Shown here: in pieces, positions 34,708 through 41,626 of the stretch
Numbering within the stretch: the stretch's first letter is position 1
How the letters are laid out: each line of letters starts with the position of its first letter
Source of the DNA: Symbiodinium natans
Taxonomy: Eukaryota; Sar; Dinophyceae; Suessiales; Symbiodiniaceae
Length of the DNA stretch: 41,626 bases
Reading direction: 5' to 3'
NCBI GenBank assembly: GCA_905221605.1
Contig: CAJNDS010001017.1
Coordinates: forward strand, 1 to 41,626
Notes under the pieces: generated by a model
Seen by the model: only the letters and a program-made list of their open reading frames with translations
Told to the model about the DNA's origin: nothing
Database searches by the model: none
Translations under genes and position numbers: made by a program

Positions 34708-35421
34708 AAGGAGTTCAATCCGGCAACGCTAGAAGAAGAAGTCTCTCAATGGAGTGACTGGAGTTTGGCTTTTTGTACTTTCTAGCATTCATGGACTATG
34801 AATGTTTTAGCAGATCTGAAGAAAGCCGTAGCATCAACGGATGCACTGGACATAGAAGATGACATTGATGGATTCTATGCAGCGAGCGAAGGACGAAAGA
34901 TAAGAGGAATGAAGTTGTACTCTGTGTTGAGTAGCTACTTGAAGAATCGTCCACTGAAGGTGTTGAGAAGCATCGACAACATGGATGGATTTGAAGTTTG
35001 GAGGCGGTTAACGGCTGAGCTCGAACCGTCCTCTAGATCTCGAAGTCTTGCAATGGCCCAAGCTAGTAGGATTCCCTGCAATGGCAAAGGGAGCTAGCCT
35101 GATGGATTATGTTCTTACCTTCGAGAAGTTGGTCAATGAGTACGAGAAGTTATCGACAACGAAGTACGATGACAACTTGAAGATTGGAACGTTGCTGAAA
35201 GGCATCCCTCAAAATCTGAAGCAGCATATCATGGTAGGAATCAATCATGGTAGGAATCAATGAGAAGACAAGTTACAATGACTTGAGAACGAAGCTGTTA
35301 CAGTACGAAAGGAGCAACCAAACGTGGTTTGCTGAGAACATTTTGGTGTTCAGGCCCCAGGAACAAGTTCAAGTTCCAAAGAATATCAAGGGCCGATCCC
35401 AATGGAGATTGACCGGCTAAA
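34708..35421 (+). pseudogene. Second copia Gag, broken
   Basis: Reads KEFNPATLEEEVSQWSDW in frame 1, TAG at 34783, then MNVLADLKKAV on to about 35060. The frame moves to frame 2 (GASLMDYVLTFEKLVNEYE), and then, after a 16-bp direct duplication (ATGGTAGGAATCAATC, 35231 and 35247), to frame 3 (INEKTSYNDLRTKLLQYE). The pattern is a typical copia Gag capsid region. The ATG at 34798 is probably not the original start, since similarity runs through the stop. Confidence 0.7.
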
Positions 35422-36414
35422 AGGAAAAGGAAAGTATGAGAAAGGAAGAGGAAGAGGAAAAGGAAAAGGAAAGTTCGAGAAAGGAAAAGGAAAAGAAAAA
35501 GGAAAAGACAGAAAAGGCGGAAGAGGAAGAGGCCGCGGTAAAGGCCGTGGCAAAGGACGAGGAAAGTCTGTGAGGCAAGTCAAGGAAAAGGTTCAGGTGG
35601 AAAAGGATCAAAGTCTGGAGTGGAGTGCTACAACTGTGGAAAGTATGGTCATTTTGCGCCAGCAAAAGGAGGAAGCAACTCAGGAAAAGGAGGAAAGCCA
35701 AAAGGAAAGATGCGACAAGTGCGCGAAGGTGAAGAGGAATGGAGTCAAGATCAAGAATGGTCAAGTGGCCGATGGAATGCGCCATCGCAGTCGAGCACCA
35801 GTTCACAGCCGAGTCAGCGTAGAAGTCAAGAACAAGCGCAAGTGCGAGCTGCGCAAGCCGCCAAAGGAAGTGAACAAGTGAGAAGAATCAATGAGGGGTC
35901 AATGACAAGAATTGAAGAAGTTGATGAAGAAGACGATGAAGAGATCGTAGACCTGATCGAGATGTTCCGAGAATGGGGAAACAAGCCCTCCGTGAGAATG
36001 GTGAAAGAGAAAGAGGTTCAAGTGTTCTACATAAGTCAAGGAGATGAAGAATTGAACGAAATGGACAAGTATCAGCTGTGGTACGAGGAAGATCGACCAG
36101 AAGTCAAACAGAAATCGATTGAGGATCCAAGTCCAAGTCCAAGTGTCCCAGAAGAAGACCAACCAGAAGTCAAACAGGAATCGATTGAGAATCCAAGTCC
36201 AAGTCCAAGTGTCCAAGAAGAAGACCAACCAGAAGTCAAACAGGAATCGATTGAGAATCCAAGTCCAAGTCCAAGTGTCCAAGAAGCAAGTAAAGATCGA
36301 GTACGAACGGTTCGGTTACCAGGGTATGAAGATCTGGTCGAAGTCGTTTTAGACAGTGGAGCAGACTGTCATGTGTTGCCGTTAAGCTATCATAAGTGGA
36401 GCTTCCAGCCCTGA
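35402..36414 (+). pseudogene. Second copia nucleocapsid and protease start, broken
   Basis: A Lys/Gly/Arg-rich stretch (about 35415-35575) is read in frame 2. The CX2CX4H knuckle start CYNCGKYGHFA (about 35623) and an acidic linker are in frame 1. Three 22-residue repeats follow, then the protease VVLDSGADCHVLP (about 36345). The frame ends at 36412 and the protease continues from 36396 in frame 3. The expected last Cys of the knuckle is missing (FAPAKGG). Confidence 0.7.
36085..36282 (+). repeat. 66-bp tandem repeat, three copies
   Basis: Encodes EEDxPEVKQxSIExPSPSPSV-type units. It is nearly perfect between the second and third copy. Confidence 0.8.
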
Positions 36415-38237
36415 AGATGGTCATCACGGACGCACAAGGGAATGCAATCAGAACGACCGAAGCAAGGACCAACATAACGTTCGAGTTCCAGAGATCCGAC
36501 GGAAGAGTGATCAAAGTCAAGGACACTGCCGTGTTTGGTCAAGTGACTCAACCACTGTTCGCAGTGGGGAAATTGTGCAAAGTCGGATGGGACATCGAAC
36601 CCCAAGATGCATACAGTGCGTTCCTGACGAAGATGGTGCAACGGAAGAATGGCACGTCGGTATCATATGTCCCGATAAGGTTTTCAAGGCACTCAACAGT
36701 GACAGATTTGAGGATCTACAGAGCAGCAATGGAAGATGGACAAGATGATGTACCGATATCGATCAGGAAACTTACACTGACGAAGGAGTTGAAAGATGAC
36801 TTGGAGAACGGTAAGTACGAGGAAGGTTGGTTTTTCCTGAGCGATGGAAGACCAGTGAGAATCGACTGGGATGTGAACACAACGTACAACCTGGGAAAGG
36901 ATGAAGGAAAGTCATTCAAGTACAGAACAACACTGAGAACCAGATATGAAGAAGAGGAATTAGTCTGGGAAGAAATGGAATTTTTCGAGTGCGCAGAAGA
37001 ATTGAGAGAAAAGAGCAGAATGGTCATAGTGCCAGAGATTGAAAAATCAGTAGTCATCACGATCATGGAAAGGGTTCCGAGAGGTGTTGAAGATTACGGA
37101 GAGTACAGCAGCCCTTCCAAGAAGAAGGAAGTTGAAGACAAGCGTGATGTTGAAATGGAGCCTCAAGGAGAAGAAGACCTGTGGAAAGGAAGGTCAAGGG
37201 AAGAGTTACAGCGAGATATTGATGAAGGAATGAAAGAGTTATCGGAAGCACCAGGCCCAGAACAGCCTCCGCATGCAAAGAAAGATGAAAGCGAGAGAAG
37301 GAAAGTCGAAGAGCAACTACCGAAACTTGGCGAAGCGTTGGATGAGAGAATGAAGATCGCCGGAGTAGAGTTGACACCAGCGAGTACGCTGAAGCAGTTG
37401 AGGCATGCTTGTGAGTTCCTCAAGATAGGGAAGACAGGAAGTAAAGCCCAAGTCTGGCAGAGACTGAAGCACAAGATGAAGGAGCTAGTTGAAATCTCGA
37501 AAGGACTAGAGATCGAATTCTCAAGAGAGCCAGATGGAGAAAAGAGACCGGAAGAACCAAGCGAAGAAGAAAGGAGGAAGCATGAGTTGACACATCTGCC
37601 GAAGGCAGATTGGTGCGAGAGTTGCGCCGCGACAAGAAGTCGAGAAGATGATTTCAAGACCACAGAGAAGAAGCATGAAGCATCGTTGGTAAGCATGGAT
37701 TTCAAGTTCACAGGAACGAGAAATGAAGAAGATGCAAAGGATGTGAAAGACGCATTGTGTATAAGTTTGGTCATGGTAGATCAAGAGACAAAGTTCGTCC
37801 ATGCAATTCCAGTCACTCCAGTCCAAAGCAAGGAAGTGACAAACTACCTGGTAGAAGAAGTTTGCAGAGTGTTGATGTTGATGCAACCGAAAGTGATCCT
37901 AAGGACGGACGCTGAACCGGCGATGATTTCGTTGAGAAGGAAGGTGCAAGCGATACGGAAAATGCAGAAGCTTGAGACGGAGATTCAGGATGTGGCGCCA
38001 GACACGCACCAGGGAGCACAAGTTGAAAGATGGGTACAGACAGTGAGAAACCTATCGAAAACATTGGTGTATGGAGTAGAAAAAGAAGCAAAAGTGAAGA
38101 TTACAAGTGAAAGTATTCTGTATCCGTGGGCACCAAGACATGCAGCGTTCCTGCTGAACAGGTTTGTGGTACAACAAGGAAAGACCCCGTTCGAATTGGT
38201 ATTTGACCGAGAGTACAAAGGAACTCTAGTTCCATAG
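36396..38237 (+). CDS. Second copia protease C-half, SAP-like segment and integrase
   Basis: Frame 3, opening at GTG (not a start). Residues about 1-115 are the rest of the protease and its linker. About 325-360 (TPASTLKQLRHACEFLKIG, TGSKAQVWQRL) fit the SAP helix-turn-helix pattern, a DNA-binding fold. Integrase: zinc site HELTHLPKADWCESC (about 395), first Asp in SMDFKFTG, second in LRTDAEPAM, Glu in GAQVERWVQ. The catalytic triad is complete. It stops at TAG 38235, but the frame continues with sense in the next entry. Confidence 0.78.
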   Translation: MELPALKMVITDAQGNAIRTTEARTNITFEFQRSDGRVIKVKDTAVFGQVTQPLFAVGKLCKVGWDIEPQDAYSAFLTKMVQRKNGTSVSYVPIRFSRHSTVTDLRIYRAAMEDGQDDVPISIRKLTLTKELKDDLENGKYEEGWFFLSDGRPVRIDWDVNTTYNLGKDEGKSFKYRTTLRTRYEEEELVWEEMEFFECAEELREKSRMVIVPEIEKSVVITIMERVPRGVEDYGEYSSPSKKKEVEDKRDVEMEPQGEEDLWKGRSREELQRDIDEGMKELSEAPGPEQPPHAKKDESERRKVEEQLPKLGEALDERMKIAGVELTPASTLKQLRHACEFLKIGKTGSKAQVWQRLKHKMKELVEISKGLEIEFSREPDGEKRPEEPSEEERRKHELTHLPKADWCESCAATRSREDDFKTTEKKHEASLVSMDFKFTGTRNEEDAKDVKDALCISLVMVDQETKFVHAIPVTPVQSKEVTNYLVEEVCRVLMLMQPKVILRTDAEPAMISLRRKVQAIRKMQKLETEIQDVAPDTHQGAQVERWVQTVRNLSKTLVYGVEKEAKVKITSESILYPWAPRHAAFLLNRFVVQQGKTPFELVFDREYKGTLVP

Positions 38238-38954
38238 GGCAGTGTGGTTGTGGCAAAACCACTACCAAAGACAAAGGAGAAAGGTGAGCCATGGAAGAAA
38301 GGAATCTTCGCTGGGATGAACATGGTTTCGAACATGAATCTGGTGAGCACCAGAAGTGGAATCGTCAAAAGTAGGACAATGAGACAATGTTCACCAACGT
38401 TTGATGTAGAGACATTAGCGAATGCATGTGGGACGCCGTGGAACTACAACCAAGAGCAGTTGACTGGAAGGTCAAAGCAACCGAAGAGGTTACCGCCATC
38501 GAGTGGAATTGAAGTGGCACCCATTGAAGGACCGCCAGTACAAGTTCCAAGAACCCCAGCAGTCGTGGTAGAGACTCCACAGTACATCCCAACGGAGTCG
38601 GAAAGACCAAGCGACGCAATGGCGTCGGATCCACCAACAAGTGACCATGATGATGATGATGAAGATCCAGGCGAAGGCCAGAGAGGTTCTGAAGCAAGTA
38701 GTAGGAAAGGAGCAACGGCAAGGAAAAGAGACGAAGCGAGTCTAACCTCTGGTGAAGCCGGTGAAGGAGATCCAGAAGGCCCGAGTAAGAGAGAGCTCGA
38801 AGGAGGAGCTACAGAAGAGCCTGAGGCAACAAGACCAAGAGTCGATGAAGGAAGCGGCCAAGTTGAAGAACGACCCGAGAAGATTCAGAGGGGAGAACCC
38901 TCGGGAACTGTGAGAAGGGTTACAAAAAATTACAAAAATCTCTTTTCTTTGTGA
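38238..38954 (+). pseudogene. Second copia, integrase tail and linker after the amber stop
   Basis: Same frame as the preceding ORF. GSVVVAKPLPKTKEKGEPWKKGIFAGMN resembles the C-terminal domain of copia integrases, followed by an acidic, Pro-rich linker (EDPGEGQRG). It ends before RT would begin (TAA/TGA near 38952). Confidence 0.65.
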
Positions 38955-39425
38955 TCTTTTGACTGGATAATTGATTGGGATTCAAGGAAGGAAAATTCTT
39001 CTGATTGGGGATCCTAAATCTAATCTATGATTTGGATATTAGAGCAGGATCCAATTAGATTGGGATCTTTTGATTGGATATTAGAATGGAATTCAAGAGA
39101 GAATCGAGATATGATCTTTTGATTATATATTTGCTTAGAAGTCAAGGAAGGATCATGACTCATCGATTCAAAATCACGGTCGAGTTTTAGGGTAGAATAT
39201 GATGAAGGATCAAGATAATAAGTCCTAATTGGGAATTAGAATGGAATTCAAGGACGACAAAACCAATTTTAATTGGATATTAGAATGGGGTTCTTGGAAA
39301 TGGATATTAGGATGCGACGGTTCAAGATCAAGATAGATGGAAAATAAAATGGAATTAAAGGAAGGATTATATCTTGCTCTTTTGGTTTAGAATTCAGAAT
39401 AGGGTCAAATTATTGATTTCCACAT
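38955..39425 (+). repeat. Degenerate AT-rich tandem repeats
   Basis: Repeated TTGGATATTAGAATGG and ATTCAAGGAAGGA segments, roughly every 50-60 bp. No ORF is seen. Confidence 0.6.
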
Positions 39426-39678
39426 CCCTATATATACGAACATCTATTATTTTAAGAATTTCGGGGCATTCGTGTTCTTCGTAATCCGTCATAGAAATTG
39501 TTGGAAATCCCTTGGATATTCAAGTTCTAAAGGGAAAAACATCAACCATCCTTTGCAAACCATTGATATAAACCATTAAGACAAGGCAGCAACATCTGCG
39601 AGTGAAGTTGCCGATAGCACATGGCTCCATCCTGCGACGAGCGAATTTTATCGACAGGCACAGGATGTCTCCCGAATT
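39426..39678. other. No gene seen
   Basis: Contains CCCTATATATACGAAC at about 39426, TATA-like, with no gene downstream to support it. Confidence 0.4.
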
Positions 39679-40135
39679 TTGGTTCTCTGCCAAAGTGGTC
39701 TTCAGTTCGAACTTTTGGGTGCTCTGCGAAAGTGGTGTTGAAACACCCTCGGTTCACGTTGTTTTTTAAAAGTTGTTATCAAGACACCCTTTTGGTTTGA
39801 ACTTTTTGGTTCTCTGCCAAAGTGGTGTTGAGACTCTTTTAGTTCGATATTTTTGGTTCTCTGCCAAAGTGGTGTTGAAACACCCTTTTGGTTCAGATGA
39901 GTGTTCTCTTTACAAAATTGGTGTTGGGACACCCTTTTGGAGTTTGTTTGGTTCTCTGCCAAAGTGGTGTTAAGACACCCTTTGGCACATGAGTGTTCTC
40001 TTTCAAAAAAATTGGTGTTGAGACACCTTTTGGTTCGATTTTTGGTTCTCTGCCAGTTGGGACACCCTTTTGGTTCGAATTTTTTGGTTCTCTGCCAAAG
40101 TGGTGTTGAAACATCTTTTTGGTTCGAATTGTACC
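39679..40135 (+). repeat. Minisatellite, about 45-50 bp, about ten copies
   Basis: The unit is TTGGTTCTCTGCCAAAGTGG, then TGTTGAAACACCCTTTTGGTTC. TTTACAAAATTGG-type variants replace the middle in some units. GTGTT-GA-AACAC can pair within a unit. Long minus-strand ORFs here are by-products. Confidence 0.75.
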
Positions 40136-40182
40136 AGATTTTAGCCCAGGTTTTTTCCCAAGTCGCTTATCTTCTTTATCTG

Positions 40183-40350
40183 AGACATTGTTACAAGTGA
40201 TCGAGCACGACCTGCACTGTTCAAACGCGGCGTTGAAGAAAAAAATGGCAGAAATGGAAATCACGTGGGGCCCCATGGATTTCTTCACCATTCCTCCGCT
40301 CACTGCATCACCTTCTCTCATTCCGTCTTTCCTCTCACTCTCACTTTCGT

Positions 40351-40426
<76 letters not shown>

Positions 40427-40428
40427 GT

Positions 40429-40479
<51 letters not shown>

Positions 40480-40568
40480 CTCAACATCTAGACAACTCCA
40501 CTCTCACTCCTCCACTTCCACTCTCCCCCTCACTCTCCGTCTCACTCTCACCTGCATCTCTCACTCTT

Positions 40569-40659
<91 letters not shown>

Positions 40660-40760
40660 CTCTCATCTCGCTCTCGCTCTCACTCTCATCACTCCTCACA
40701 CACTCACAGACACTCCGTCTCTCTCTCTCTCACACGCAAGCACTGGCTCTGGCAAAGAGC
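40183..40760 (+). repeat. Inverted repeat arm 2 with CTCACT microsatellite
   Basis: Shares order and sequence with the reverse complement of 32270-32520. It contains two long CTCACT tracts (about 40330-40480 and 40560-40660), much expanded relative to arm 1. Confidence 0.72.
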
Positions 40761-41040
40761 AGGGTGGATGGCACTAAATGCTGTAAAAAACAGATTTCAA
40801 GTTTCTAGAATATATAGAAATCCAAATATCGAAACAAAATGAAAATGTAAATGGCAAATTGCATTTTCTAATTTTAGAATACTAAATATTTGCAAGTTGC
40901 ACAGGTAAAATTTCAAAACCCAAAATGCAATTTACAAAATTCAAACTTCAACACTTCAATTCAGAAAATACATCAAATCCCAAAAAATCCAAGAATATTC
41001 AATGAGAATGGTCTAGGTAATTGTCAAGTTTCTAGAAGGT
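40761..41040. other. AT-rich, no gene seen
   Basis: A/T-rich sequence with no supported feature. Confidence 0.4.
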
Positions 41041-41044
41041 CTAT

Positions 41045-41098
41045 AGGGTTTAGGGTTTAGGATTTAGGGTTTAGGATTTCGGGTTTAGGATTTAGGAT
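41045..41098 (+). repeat. Interstitial TTTAGGG-like telomeric repeat
   Basis: GGGTTTAGGGTTTAGGATTT and variants, about seven units. Plant-type telomere repeat, also used by dinoflagellates. Degenerate units and further sequence beyond argue against a chromosome end. Confidence 0.75.
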
Positions 41099-41109
41099 CT
41101 AGACCCCTT

Positions 41110-41222
41110 TGCAAGTTTAAGAGATACAGACGGGCACCTCTTCTGCAATTTTAAGAAATACAGACGGGCATCTGATCTGCAAGTTCAAGAAATACAGACG
41201 GGCTCCTCTTCTGCAAGAGACT
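41110..41222 (+). repeat. 34-bp tandem repeat, three copies
   Basis: Units start TGCAA at 41110, 41144 and 41178 and contain ATACAGACGGGC. A partial fourth starts at 41212. Confidence 0.78.
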
Positions 41223-41626
41223 TGTGCTCCCGAAAGCACCAATTCATACCTAAATCTTCATTGAGAGAGAGTCGGCGGCGCCATAGAGACTTCTATCCCC
41301 AAAGCACCACTTGAAAGGAGACGTATGCTCCCATGATATCGGATGCCCTAACATCCAGACACACAAAAGGCAGCAACGAAAGCAATCAAGGGACCCAAGG
41401 CACATTAAAAGCCCGCCACCACCCCGAATTAAGCCCCAGGTCCCACGATCGCGGGAGACGAGAAGAACACAGTTGGCATCCGAATTCCCATCTTGAAATG
41501 AACAACGAACGTGAAACACGAGAAATGAAACAACCTCCTTCGACAGCAGTATTCTTTGATACCATGAGAACTATCGATCATCTCAAGACCTGCGCGAGGG
41601 GCCTGTGGCGAGGAACATCATTTTCC
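41223..41626. other. No gene seen
   Basis: Short ORFs on both strands without recognisable motifs. Confidence 0.4.

Larger units (their letters stand above)
34708..38954 (+). mobile_element. Second copia element, decayed, lacking RT
   Basis: Gag, CCHC knuckle, protease, SAP-like segment and integrase are present in order, broken by in-frame stops at 34783 and 38235 and at least five frame breaks. No RT or RNase H and no LTR pair was found. It is unrelated in detail to the first copia. The inverted repeat arms (32270 and 40183) lie on either side. Confidence 0.8.

Noticed and set aside
39893-40810. Long ORFs of SESESE, LSLSLS or LTLTLT
   Set aside because: All frames of a CTCACT microsatellite stay open; there is no gene signal.

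Overview
The window looks like dinoflagellate nuclear DNA, probably from the symbiotic-alga group. It is built almost entirely of retroelements. There are plant-type TTTAGGG-like repeats near the right edge, copia pol genes, RNase H-bearing LINEs, and several elements whose 5' end is GGCTCAAG, the last 8 nt of the dinoflagellate spliced leader. The organism call is inference; no conserved host gene was recognised.

Layout. (1) 151-32060 is one Ty1/copia LTR retrotransposon. It has a 5-bp target duplication GAAAG (146-150 and 32061-32065), a 5' LTR (151-709), a tRNA-iMet-like primer binding site (710-721), gag-protease-integrase-RT-RNase H with an extra C-terminal domain (764-7430), a polypurine tract (7460-7466), and a 3' LTR. 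(2) That 3' LTR was split 16 bp after its start by about 24 kb of other elements. Six non-LTR units (A-F) stand head to tail, each bounded by the same 13-bp sequence GTAAAATTCACCT: 7470, 14039, 16165, 19020, 21434, 22671, 31481. The same sequence lies at the start of the copia LTR. (3) Units A and F are two diverged LINEs. F has a 5' region, ORF1 (zinc ribbon plus coiled coil), ORF2 (APE-type endonuclease, RT, zinc knuckle, RNase H, new C-terminal zinc domain) and ORF3. A is 5'-truncated and lacks ORF1. In both, ORF3 ends in a protein-kinase-like domain. (4) B, C, D and E are short units without RT. B, C and D carry the LINE 5' end; all four carry a LINE 3' end. C and D encode an unrecognised protein (ORF-X) shared between them. 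A, B and C have one 3'-end type and D, E and F the other, so each LINE appears to mobilise its own satellites.

Three families of short hairpins with conserved cores and compensating stems pepper these units: family I only in A-C, family II only in D-F, and family III only in the non-RT units B-E. Several family I and II copies lie in frame inside ORFs.

The right part (32.1-41.6 kb) holds low-complexity DNA, an inverted repeat pair with CACTCT/GAGTGA tracts, a second decayed copia (34.7-38.95 kb, no RT) with a SAP-like segment, minisatellites and telomere-like repeats. Nearly all reading-frame breaks in the window are in the -1 direction, which fits decay by single-base deletions or assembly errors.
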